A model generated the notes under the pieces. The model ran no database searches and was not told the DNA's origin. It saw only the letters and a list, made by a program, of their open reading frames with translations. A DNA stretch of 64,000 bases from Nitrospirales bacterium LBB_01 (lineage in GTDB: Bacteria; Nitrospirota; Thermodesulfovibrionia; Thermodesulfovibrionales; Magnetobacteriaceae): assembly GCA_004376055.2 (NCBI GenBank), contig CP049016.1, positions 3,100,001-3,164,000 of the forward strand, written 5' to 3'. Positions within the stretch are counted from its first letter, which is position 1; each line of letters starts with the position of its first letter. Position numbers and translations under genes: made by a program. Positions 1-7,230 of the stretch are shown piece after piece.

Positions 1-5
1 TTAAA

Positions 6-1010
6 ATGAAGGGAGAGAACAGGGCGTCTTTTTTACAAATAAGCCAACACATCATTGCCTTAATCTACGGAATTACATTAAGAATTCTCAGAGAAGATGC
101 TGTAGAAAATGTCTATGAGAATTTGTGTAAGAGCGATACATTTAAAAAAGAATTTCCTGACATTGAAGAGTTTAAGAGTTTTATAAGATATATAGATTGT
201 AACAGCGACACATTAGAATATCTTGACCTTTTTGAAAAGAATGGGTGGGTTATAGAAAAGGAATGGTTGTGGGAAACTATGATAAGCAACCCAAACCTCT
301 ATCACAAAAAAGCGACTCAACATAAAAAAACAGGCTTATTTTGTACATTGTGTAATCTAAAGAAACTTGTAGATATAAAAGCAGGTGGCATTAATTCAAA
401 TGAAAATGATTCTATCGATATTCACAATTGCATTACAGGCATGATTGAGTTTGTAACTAAAATAGAAGGCATATCCGGTTACTTAATTGGCGGCTTATTA
501 TGGGAATTACCTGAAAATGATGGTAATAAAATAGACGACAATATTACCAAACATATACAACGAATAATTGGTTTTCATAGAAATGAATCTGTGGTGTCTG
601 AAAGTGACCTGAATATTTTAGCACATCATAGAACGCCGATAACAAAAGAACGTTTAGAACATAAGGCTCAGATTGTAAAGAAAGTATTTGAAAAAATTAT
701 ATCGCTTAAAAGCGATTTGGAAGCTCAGATAAAAAACTTTGGAAGATATGAACAAATAGCTTTAGTTGAAACGGTTTCTTTTTTATCTGATAATTTAATA
801 GATAGCTATATAAATAGTTTTATTAGAAATCCGGAAAATAAGTGCAAAGATGATAAAACACTAGAGTTATACATGTATTTTAAGTTAAGTGATAGGTACG
901 TAATAGAAATAAAAAAAGGTGAGAATGAAGAGAATTATAATTACAATTTAGAAAATTGCATTAAGAAAGATGAAATATATTATAAAGGTGTTAACCTATC
1001 CTTATCGTTT
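6..1010 (+). pseudogene. Unrecognised host gene, 5' part, split by IS3 insertion
   Basis: The reading frame is open from the window edge, so the ATG at 6 may not be the real start; too few upstream bases are present to show a ribosome site. It encodes about 335 residues of charged, AT-rich-coded protein that I do not recognise. A CTLCN motif lies near residue 113 and no membrane segment is evident. The native frame stops at 1010, where an IS end begins; the last nine residues before the stop at 1043 are IS-encoded. Removing the element (and one copy of the TTT target) joins this frame to 3614-3823 without a shift, giving a protein of about 403 residues. The insertion breaks the gene, so it is probably inactive. 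Codon use is much more AT-rich than downstream housekeeping genes, suggesting transfer. Confidence 0.7.
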
Positions 1011-1117
1011 ATAGTGGACCCCATTGTCAAGACCACTTTTTAGTGGACTTAAGGTATAGCCCTCTAAGAGGGTATTTAGTCTGTTAGTATAAGGGTAAGG
1101 GATAGGGTAATGCATCC

Positions 1118-1696
1118 TTACGCCGCCATCGCAAAATCAGAGCTTTTATAAACCTCGGCAGGTGTTTTGCCTCTAAGCGTAGAATGCGGACGCTCATTGT
1201 TATAAAAATCAAAATAGCTCCTTAGCGCTTTAATCAACTCATCAACAGTTTCATAATCTTTTATATAAACCTCCTCATACTTGACACTGCGCCACAGCCG
1301 CTCAATCATGATATTATCCATAGCCCGTCCTCTGCCATCCATACTTATCCGAATCCCATTGCTCTGAAGCACATTGATAAACGCTGCCCCTGTATACTGG
1401 CTGCCTTGATCTGTGTTGAATATCTCAGACTGCCATAGAGCCTAATCGCCAAGGCTACTTACGCAAAAACCATCATCCATTGTCACTGACACCTCCCATG
1501 ACAGCACATAGCGGCTATACCAGTCCATTACTGCTGTCAGATACACAAAGCCATGTCTCATTCGAATATACGTTATATCACTGCACCAGACTTGGTTGAT
1601 GATAGTAATATCTAATAATCGCAGTAGATAAGGGTAAACTTTATGTTGCTTATTCCGTACTGTCGTTCTTTTTCTGGGTGCTATAGATACAAGACC
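1118..1696 (-). pseudogene. IS3-family transposase OrfB, 3' half of outer copy
   Basis: This fragment encodes the C-terminal part of a DDE integrase-type transposase. The segment nearest 1696 carries the first catalytic Asp (CSDITY motif). The segment ending at 1118 carries the catalytic Glu region (WRSVKYEE) and the family's terminal NNERPHSTL and TPAEVY motifs. The two segments are in different frames because bases were lost near 1440-1450 relative to the inner copy. The rest of the gene lies at 3002-3242, beyond the inner insertion. Not functional. Confidence 0.85.
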
Positions 1697-1763
1697 TATA
1701 GTGGATCCCAAATATGAGACAATCAGTTAAGATAGAGCTGGTTGTAATGAATGGGAGGATAAA

Positions 1764-2057
1764 ATGAAAAACAGACGGAAGTTTGGCAAAGAGTACAAAG
1801 CAAAAGTAGCAATAGAAGCGCTCAAAGGTCAGAGGACAGCCAATGAGATAGCGCAGGAATTTGATATTCATGTGAACCAGGTGAATGAATGGAAAAAGCA
1901 TTTAGTAGAAGGGGCGTCAACGTTATTTAATGGAGTGCAAGAAAATTCTCAGGCGGCATATGAATCAGAGCGAGAGCGGTTATATAGTCAAATAGGGAAG
2001 TTGCAAGTAGAAGTGGACTGGCTAAAAAAAAAGAGCCTGTTACTTGCGCAACGGTAA
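1764..2057 (+). CDS. IS3-family transposase OrfA (inner copy)
   Basis: A 97-residue OrfA with an N-terminal helix-turn-helix of the transposase_8/IS3 type (KFGKEYKAKVAIEAL, then TANEIAQEFDIHVNQV) and a C-terminal leucine-rich coiled coil. It binds the IS ends and is normally fused to OrfB by -1 frameshifting. A GGGAGGA ribosome site precedes the ATG. The slippery tract is nine A followed by G at 2024-2033. After it, the -1 frame stays open into orfB through the ATG at 2072. The stop at 2055-2057 ends the unfused product. Confidence 0.88.
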   Translation: MKNRRKFGKEYKAKVAIEALKGQRTANEIAQEFDIHVNQVNEWKKHLVEGASTLFNGVQENSQAAYESERERLYSQIGKLQVEVDWLKKKSLLLAQR

Positions 2058-2071
2058 GTGAGAAACGAGCG

Positions 2072-2894
2072 ATGATAGAGCCAGCAAATAAGGAATTGAG
2101 TATTCGTCAGCAGTGTAACCTGCTAAGCCTTCCACGCTCCAGTTATTATCGTCAGGCAGTACCGGAGAGCGAGGAGAATTTGAAGGTGATGAGGGCAATA
2201 GATGAGCAGTACACAATGCATCCATGGTATGGAAGCCGCACAATGGTTTACATTCTTTTCCGAGCAGGATATAAAGTAAATCGCAAGCGAGTAAAGCGTT
2301 TGATGATGTTGATGGGTCTTGTATCTATAGCACCCAGAAAAAGAACGACAGTACGGAATAAGCAACATAAAGTTTACCCTTATCTACTGCGATTATTAGA
2401 TATTACTATCATCAACCAAGTCTGGTGCAGTGATATAACGTATATTCGAATGAGACATGGCTTTGTGTATCTGACAGCAGTAATGGACTGGTATAGCCGC
2501 TATGTGCTGTCATGGGAGGTGTCAGTGACAATGGATGATGGTTTTTGCGTAAGTAGCCTTGAGCGAGCCCTTAGGCTCTATGGCAGTCCTGAGATATTCA
2601 ACACAGATCAAGGCAGCCAGTATACAGGGGCAGCGTTTATCAATGTGCTTCAGAGCAATGGGATTCGGATAAGTATGGATGGCAGAGGACGGCTATGGAT
2701 AATATCATGATTGAGCGGCTGTGGCGCAGTGTCAAGTATGAGGAGGTTTATATAAAAGATTATGAAACTGTTGATGAGTTGATTAAAGCGCTAAGGAGCT
2801 ATTTTGATTTTATAACAATGAGCGTCCGCATTCTACGCTTAGAGGCAAAACACCTGCCGAGGTTTATAAAAGCTCTGATTTTATGGCGGCGTAA
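2072..2894 (+). pseudogene. IS3-family transposase OrfB (inner copy), frameshifted
   Basis: This encodes a DDE transposase of the rve integrase fold. The HTH_21-like N-terminus (RQQCNLLSLPRSSYY), the first Asp (CSDITYIRM) and the second Asp (FNTDQGSQYTG) are in frame. Comparison with the outer copy shows one G missing near 2692, which ends the frame at 2710, and one T missing near 2812. A 3-base deletion lies near 2885. The Glu-bearing segment (WRSVKYEE) continues in another frame from 2695. The expected stop by homology is TAA at 2892-2894. It is broken unless these are sequencing errors. Confidence 0.85.
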
Positions 2895-3001
2895 GGATGC
2901 ATTACCCTATCCTTACCCTTATACTAACAGACTAAATAATTTCAGAGGGCTATACCTTAAGTCCACTAAAAGTGGTCTTGACAATGGGGTCCACTATAAC
3001 C

Positions 3002-3242
3002 CATCAACATCATAAACGCTTTACTGCTTGCGATTTACTTTATATCCTGCTCGGAAAAGAATGTAAACCATTGTGCGGCTTCCATACCATGGATGCATTG
3101 TGTACTGCTCATCTATTGCCCTCATCACCTTCAAATTCTCCTCGCTCTCCGGTACTGCCTGACGATAATAACTGGAGCGTGGAAGGCTTAGCAGGTTACA
3201 CTGCTGACGAATACTCAATTCCTTATTTGCTGGCTCTATCAT
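3002..3242 (-). pseudogene. IS3-family OrfB, 5' part of outer copy
   Basis: This encodes the N-terminal HTH region of OrfB (start MIEPANKELSIRQQC) in reverse orientation. It is cut at 3001 by the inner element. Two single G deletions relative to the inner copy (in the AAGCGAG and TTTGATG stretches) shift the frame near 3016-3030. The remainder of the gene is at 1118-1696. Confidence 0.82.
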
Positions 3243-3252
3243 CGCTCGTTTC

Positions 3253-3546
3253 TCACTTACCGTTGCGCAAGTAACAGGCTCTTTTTAGCCAGTCCACTTC
3301 TACTTGCAACTTCCCTATTTGACTATATAACCGCTCTCGCTCTGATTCATATGCCGCCTGAGAATTTTCTTGCACTCCATTAAATAACGTTGACGCCCCT
3401 TCTACTAAATGCTTTTTCCATTCATTCACCTGGTTCACATGAATATCAAATTCCTGCGCTATCTCATTGGCTGTCCTCTGACCTTTGAGCGCTTCTATTG
3501 CTACTTTTGCTTTGTACTCTTTGCCAAACTTCCGTCTGTTTTTCAT
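3253..3546 (-). CDS. IS3-family transposase OrfA (outer copy)
   Basis: It is identical to the inner OrfA over most of its length, with the same N-terminal helix-turn-helix, but it ends in a different C-terminus because the poly-A tract has five A instead of nine. That places orfB in the +1 rather than the -1 register, so the normal OrfAB fusion cannot form. The unfused OrfA could still be made and act as a repressor or end-binding protein; this is family knowledge, not shown here. A TCCTCCC (reverse of GGGAGGA) ribosome site precedes it. Confidence 0.8.
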   Translation of the reverse strand: MKNRRKFGKEYKAKVAIEALKGQRTANEIAQEFDIHVNQVNEWKKHLVEGASTLFNGVQENSQAAYESERERLYSQIGKLQVEVDWLKRACYLRNGK

Positions 3547-3613
3547 TTTATCCTCCCATTCATTACAACCAGCTCTATCTTAACTGATTGTCTCATATTT
3601 GGGATCCACTATA

Positions 3614-3823
3614 TTTGAAGCAGGTATCGTTCTTTATGATGAATATGTTAAGAATGTGGGGATACCTACAATATTATATACAGCCAGATTAATAACGAAT
3701 AATTTAAGAGATAAGTATAAGAAAGATGAAAACGTAGTTCTAATTGAAAAAAGAGAGCTGCACACTAAACTGATACCTGCCGTAAAAAACTTTTTAAATA
3801 CTGGAAAGTTGAGGGACAAATAG
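3614..3823 (+). pseudogene. Host gene, 3' part, after IS insertion
   Basis: This is the in-frame continuation of the gene at 6-1010: about 69 residues after the IS end. The ATG at 3599 lies inside the IS end and is an accident of the insertion. The peptide runs VLYDEYVKNVGIPTILYTAR, and later VVLIEKREL and HTKLIPAVKNFL. This resembles the second half of a response-regulator receiver domain (beta4 ending in a hydrophobic-T-A motif, then beta5 with a Lys and a final helix). The phosphoacceptor half is not clearly recognisable, so this is a tentative reading. The stop lies two bases before the next ATG, so the two genes were co-transcribed. Confidence 0.6.
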
Positions 3824-3825
3824 TA

Positions 3826-4683
3826 ATGAAAAAAACTTTTATCATTTCTCTAATTATAAGTACTTTACTATTAATTTTATTTGCTAACGTTTCGGCTGAA
3901 CCATTACTTAAACCAACGGCTAATTTGAATACAAATGACAATTTAACACAAAGTAATGTTATAAAAAATACTAATGAGAATCTGGATAATGATAAACCTA
4001 AAGAAAAAAGTAATGATACGTTTGAAGTTTTAATAAAAATATTAGCGATTATGATAGCAATGCTTACGTTAACAGTAGGAGTTTTTTCAGGTATTACTCT
4101 AAAAATAATGTATGAGCTTCGTAGCGAGATTAAAGCAGATGTTAAAGAAGCGAAGGAAAATAATAAAGAGTTTAAAGAAGAATCTAAGAACATTTTTGAT
4201 GTGTATAAAAATGACCTTGACAGTAAGTTGGATGTTTTGGTTCAAAATAAGTTTGTGAACTTATATGACCGTGAGATAAAAGATAAGTTAGATGAAATGT
4301 TAAAAGATAATTCACAAGTGTTTATAAATAAGTTAAACGACCACAAAAAGGAGATAATAGACAGTAATGCCTTATTAGTGAGTGGTCTTTCTAACGTAAC
4401 TGAGGATTTAATAACAGAGTTAACACAAAATCTAAACAAGCCGCAACAAGAAATTAGTGAAATCGTAAGAAATAGGCTGTTGCAGATGTCCTATATAATG
4501 ATGCTATTTTCTGATGATAAGAAAAAGGTTACATCTGCGTTATATAACTTTGCAGCAAATCCTACCATCAGAGTCAGTGAGCAGATATTAACATATATAG
4601 AAAATAAATATAGGCAATACGCTGATATTTTGGATGCAATTGAGCGCATCAGGGGTAATGCTGATTTACCAACTAACATTTAA
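3826..4683 (+). CDS. Membrane protein with coiled coil, unknown function
   Basis: The 285-residue protein is not recognised. It has a signal-peptide-like N-terminus (residues 1-25, ending near VSAEP), a polar linker, one strong transmembrane segment at about residues 66-95, and a long charged coiled-coil-forming region (about 95-220). This implies a membrane-anchored protein whose long domain lies on one side of the membrane. A GAGGGA motif lies about 12 bases before the ATG. It starts two bases after the split host gene, so the pair was an operon that the IS insertion has probably silenced or placed under other control. Codon use is AT-rich like the preceding gene. It ends convergently, overlapping the stop of the next gene by a few bases. 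Confidence 0.72.
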   Translation: MKKTFIISLIISTLLLILFANVSAEPLLKPTANLNTNDNLTQSNVIKNTNENLDNDKPKEKSNDTFEVLIKILAIMIAMLTLTVGVFSGITLKIMYELRSEIKADVKEAKENNKEFKEESKNIFDVYKNDLDSKLDVLVQNKFVNLYDREIKDKLDEMLKDNSQVFINKLNDHKKEIIDSNALLVSGLSNVTEDLITELTQNLNKPQQEISEIVRNRLLQMSYIMMLFSDDKKKVTSALYNFAANPTIRVSEQILTYIENKYRQYADILDAIERIRGNADLPTNI

Positions 4684-5654
4684 TTTACTTTGAAAACGAG
4701 CCTGAAACCTATATCAATGAACCTAAAACCCGGGTTAGCATAATATCGGTTAGTGCATCGGACACTTTTTACGGAGTCGTACCAGCTGCCGCCGCGCATC
4801 ACCCTGCTACGAACGGGGCCGTGATGAACCGGATTATTGCGCCCATGCTTTCTGTAAGCGTCCTTTGCGTAAACATCCAAAACCCACTCCCACACATTAC
4901 CGCTCATATCATAAATCCCCAGACTGTTTGGATTTTTTGTGCCGACAGGCTGAGTTTTCCTGCCCGACGTCGCATCATACCACGCCGCGTTGTCAGGAAA
5001 ATTACCGACTGAGTATCTTTCCTTTAACCCCCCGCCTCTACAGGCAAACTCCCACTCGGCCTCAGTAGGTAAACGATAGTTAGCGCCGCTCTTAGCACAG
5101 AGCTCTTTTATAAAATCCTGCACATCCTCCCAACTGACCTGCTCAACCGGCAGATTCTCCACATCCTGAAAACGCGATGGATTGCCTCCAGTTATGCTTT
5201 TCCACTGCTCCTGAGTTACAGGATACTTACCAATATAAAAATCGTCCACACAAACCTCATGCACCGGCAGCTCATCTGAAAATCCATCGCCAAAAGTGTC
5301 TCCCATCTGAAAACACCCGCCCTTTACAAAGACAAATTCCATGCCGGTAATTGTGTCGGTGTATAGCTCTCCGTCTTGAAACGTATTTTCCGATTTTGCT
5401 GCATTAGATTTCTTAAGTTTTTTCTCAAGCTCTGCTATCTTTCTGTGACTGCTGTTTAGAGTTTCCTTAAGCCTGTTCCAGTTGTCAGTTGCCAATTTAA
5501 GTTTCCTGTTGTACTTATCAAATACATCTGAGGAAACTGTCGCAGACGTCTGATTTAAAGTTACGTCAGACTCTATATCCCAGCTGCATTGCGGACACAA
5601 CAGCTGCGACGTCATAACAATTTCAAACCTGCAGCACGGACATTTTTTTCTCAT
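4680..5654 (-). CDS. Zinc-ribbon, SUMF1/formylglycine-generating-enzyme-like protein
   Basis: A 324-residue protein in three parts. Residues 1-28 hold two CPxC pairs (CPCC, CPQC), a zinc ribbon. Residues about 45-90 are a charged coiled coil. Residues about 98-324 are an FGE-sulfatase (SUMF1) domain with the typical FQMGD, PVTQEQWKSITG, LPTEAEWEFACRGG, YDMSGNVWEWV, RGGSWYD and GFRLVF motifs. True FGEs oxidise sulfatase Cys to formylglycine using a Cys pair; here one Cys (VRCTNRYY) lies at the expected C-terminal region but the second is not obvious. It may therefore be a relative such as a binding or EgtB-like scaffold. No sulfatase gene is nearby. The role is unknown; the domain assignment is firm. 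Confidence 0.85.
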   Translation of the reverse strand: MRKKCPCCRFEIVMTSQLLCPQCSWDIESDVTLNQTSATVSSDVFDKYNRKLKLATDNWNRLKETLNSSHRKIAELEKKLKKSNAAKSENTFQDGELYTDTITGMEFVFVKGGCFQMGDTFGDGFSDELPVHEVCVDDFYIGKYPVTQEQWKSITGGNPSRFQDVENLPVEQVSWEDVQDFIKELCAKSGANYRLPTEAEWEFACRGGGLKERYSVGNFPDNAAWYDATSGRKTQPVGTKNPNSLGIYDMSGNVWEWVLDVYAKDAYRKHGRNNPVHHGPVRSRVMRGGSWYDSVKSVRCTNRYYANPGFRFIDIGFRLVFKVN

Positions 5655-5725
5655 TTTCTATACCCTTTCAAAGTTAACCAATATATATGATAAAGATACC
5701 AAAAATCAAGCCAAAAACGATATGA

Positions 5726-6925
5726 TTAAATAGCAGCCAGTCTCCTCCGGTAAAAGCTAAACATAACCAAAGCGGCAACAAGCACCGCCGATGATACAAA
5801 AAACGTCTTGCTTAGACCAAAAGACGCAGCCACTACTCCCGATACAAGTGGCCCTGCCGTGTGCCCAACGTCCATCACTGAGGCAAACACACCCATTGAC
5901 GAGCTTAACTGCTCCCTGCTGCTAATATCCGCTATAAGCGCCGAGGTGGCTGAGGTCACAACCGATATGCAAAGCCCAAACAGTATGCTCACTATTAAGC
6001 CGCTTACAAAGCTATTTACAAAACTAATCGCCGCAGCGCATAACGCACAAAAGATAAGTCCTGCTATTATCTGATTAACCCTGCCATACTTATCGGAGAA
6101 ACGACCCATGAGAGGTTTAGTCAGAGCCACTGATATTATCTGGGCTGACAGTACCACTCCTATCTTATACGGGCTAAGACCTCTGCTTAGAAAATATAAC
6201 GGTAAAAACGTCTCAAAAGTTCCATATGAAAAAAGCACTGCCGCCTCAACCGCCGCTGTAAGAAGTATTGCTCTGCGCGAAAATAGCTCAGTCAGCATAT
6301 TTATAAAATCGGTGCGTTTGGGCACTTTAGGAGTATCGGCATCCTTAGGGAGTTTTAAAATAAAAACCAGTGTAATCAACCCGCTAAGGCAGCACAGCGC
6401 ATAGACTGCATTAAAACCCGCGTGCTGCTTTGCTGCAAATAAGCCAATTATAGTGCCTCCCACTATCGGCGCAAAAAACCTCCCAGCAAGTGTAGCGCTC
6501 GAAAACATTCCCAATAGCTCGCCCTTTCTGCCTGCGTGTAACTCTGAAATAACAGACATAGCTACAGGGATAAATATAGCCGTAGCAAGCCCATGATAAA
6601 ATCTTACCGCAGACAGATAGACGACATTTGCTGCAAATAAGTACAAAAGCGGAGCCGTAAAAAAAATACAGGAGGCTACAAAAAGCATTTTTTTACTGCC
6701 ATATCTGCCAGCAAGTATCCCTGCCGGAATGCTGCACAGTATGCCGGCTATCGGTGAAATTGAGGCTATAATCCCTATTCCCTCAGGCCCCACTCCCAAA
6801 TACGCTGCATACAGAGGCAACACCGGACTTTTGGCCATTGTTGTACTAAATATTGCAAAAAGCCCTGCAATGCAAATAACCATATATGTTGACATTATTT
6901 TATTTAGCCTCGCAGCTACCATCAT
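5726..6925 (-). CDS. MFS transporter
   Basis: A 399-residue protein with about 12 hydrophobic segments and a major-facilitator motif A between segments 2 and 3 (GILAGRYGSKKM). A second related motif lies between segments 8 and 9 (LMGRFSDKYGRVNQ). Length and pattern fit a drug/H+ antiporter-like or sugar-exporter-like MFS member in the inner membrane. The substrate cannot be told. Two ATG codons start the frame (MM); no strong ribosome site is visible for either. It stands alone, transcribed away from the Fur operon, with a REPIN-like repeat and the Fur promoter in the 305 bp between them. Confidence 0.88.
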   Translation of the reverse strand: MMVAARLNKIMSTYMVICIAGLFAIFSTTMAKSPVLPLYAAYLGVGPEGIGIIASISPIAGILCSIPAGILAGRYGSKKMLFVASCIFFTAPLLYLFAANVVYLSAVRFYHGLATAIFIPVAMSVISELHAGRKGELLGMFSSATLAGRFFAPIVGGTIIGLFAAKQHAGFNAVYALCCLSGLITLVFILKLPKDADTPKVPKRTDFINMLTELFSRRAILLTAAVEAAVLFSYGTFETFLPLYFLSRGLSPYKIGVVLSAQIISVALTKPLMGRFSDKYGRVNQIIAGLIFCALCAAAISFVNSFVSGLIVSILFGLCISVVTSATSALIADISSREQLSSSMGVFASVMDVGHTAGPLVSGVVAASFGLSKTFFVSSAVLVAALVMFSFYRRRLAAI

Positions 6926-6977
6926 ACAATAAAATTTTTAACAATTCAATATGAATTATTAAAATTGCATATGCAGT

Positions 6978-7099
6978 TAGCTCCGCAAACAAAAACTGGA
7001 TTCCTGCCTTCGCAAGAATGACAAGAAAAAGAAATTGCCCCCCTTTGTCATTCCCGCCTACGAGCGGGAATCCAGTTCTTTAAATATATCATTTGCTGA
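6978..7099 (+). repeat. REPIN-like palindromic doublet, copy 1
   Basis: Two inverted modules, an imperfect palindrome (GGATTCCTGCC...) and GTCATTCCCGCC...GGCGGGAATCCAG-like, are separated by a poly-purine spacer. The element runs from TAGCTCCGCAAA to ATCATTTGCTGA. The same unit occurs reverse-complemented at 22878-23024, including both outer ends. Short non-coding mobile repeats of this form (REP doublets) are mobilised in trans in other bacteria. Confidence 0.8.
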
Positions 7100-7151
7100 T
7101 AGAAAACCCTATTTCGGAGTTAACTCAATAAGCATTATTATTAAATTGCAC

Positions 7152-7180
7152 TTGACAACTTTAATTTTTTCGTATATGAT
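7152..7180 (+). promoter_or_regulatory. Sigma-70 promoter of the iron operon
   Basis: TTGACA at 7152-7157, a 17 bp spacer, then TATGAT at 7175-7180: a near-consensus housekeeping promoter about 50 bases before the fur-feoA ATG. The Fur box overlaps the -10 element. Confidence 0.85.
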
Positions 7181-7202
7181 AATCACAATGATAATCAATA
7201 TC
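7177..7202 (+). promoter_or_regulatory. Fur box overlapping the -10 element
   Basis: TGATAATCACAATGATAATC with the following AATATC closely matches the Fur operator consensus (repeats of GATAAT with an inverted ATTATC-like half). It covers the -10 and transcription start, so iron-loaded Fur should repress the operon. The first gene of the operon is itself a Fur-family protein, implying autoregulation. Confidence 0.82.
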
Positions 7203-7230
7203 GTTTATTAAATATTATAAAGGATTTAGA

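Larger units (their letters stand above)
1697..2998 (+). mobile_element. Inner IS3-family element, forward, inserted into its own kind
   Basis: A complete 1302 bp copy is bounded by TATAGTGGATCCC at the left and the complementary GGGGTCCACTATA at the right. It is flanked by a 3 bp ACC duplication (1694-1696 and 2999-3001). The target is the orfB gene of an older, oppositely oriented copy, whose undisturbed sequence is known from the inner copy itself, so the boundaries are certain. It carries orfA and orfB in the -1 relationship typical of IS3 elements. OrfB has at least two frameshifting deletions, so the copy is probably immobile unless helped in trans. Confidence 0.9.
1010..3613 (-). mobile_element. 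Outer IS3-family element, reverse orientation, interrupted by a second copy
   Basis: The ends are imperfect inverted repeats beginning TATAGTGGA (1010 onward, and 3613 inward). The outer copy consists of 1010-1696 (3' half, end of orfB) and 3002-3613 (orfA and start of orfB), about 1299 bp in total, which matches the 1302 bp inner copy. The flanks read TTT at 1008-1010 and 3614-3616; one T overlaps the element's terminal T, so the target duplication is 2-3 bp. The outer copy carries several single-base deletions in orfB and only five A in the frameshift tract, so it cannot make the usual OrfAB fusion. It interrupts the host gene at 6-3823. Confidence 0.85.
6926..7230. other. Intergenic region with repeat and Fur-operon promoter
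   Basis: This 305 bp region between divergent genes contains a palindromic doublet repeat (6978-7099) and then the promoter, Fur box and ribosome site (AAAGGA at 7219-7224) of the iron operon. No gene was seen. Confidence 0.8.

Noticed and set aside
2040-2243. Open frame opposite the IS orfB start
   Set aside because: Antisense shadow; it mirrors the coding IS gene and reappears in the other copy because the DNA is repeated in inverted orientation.
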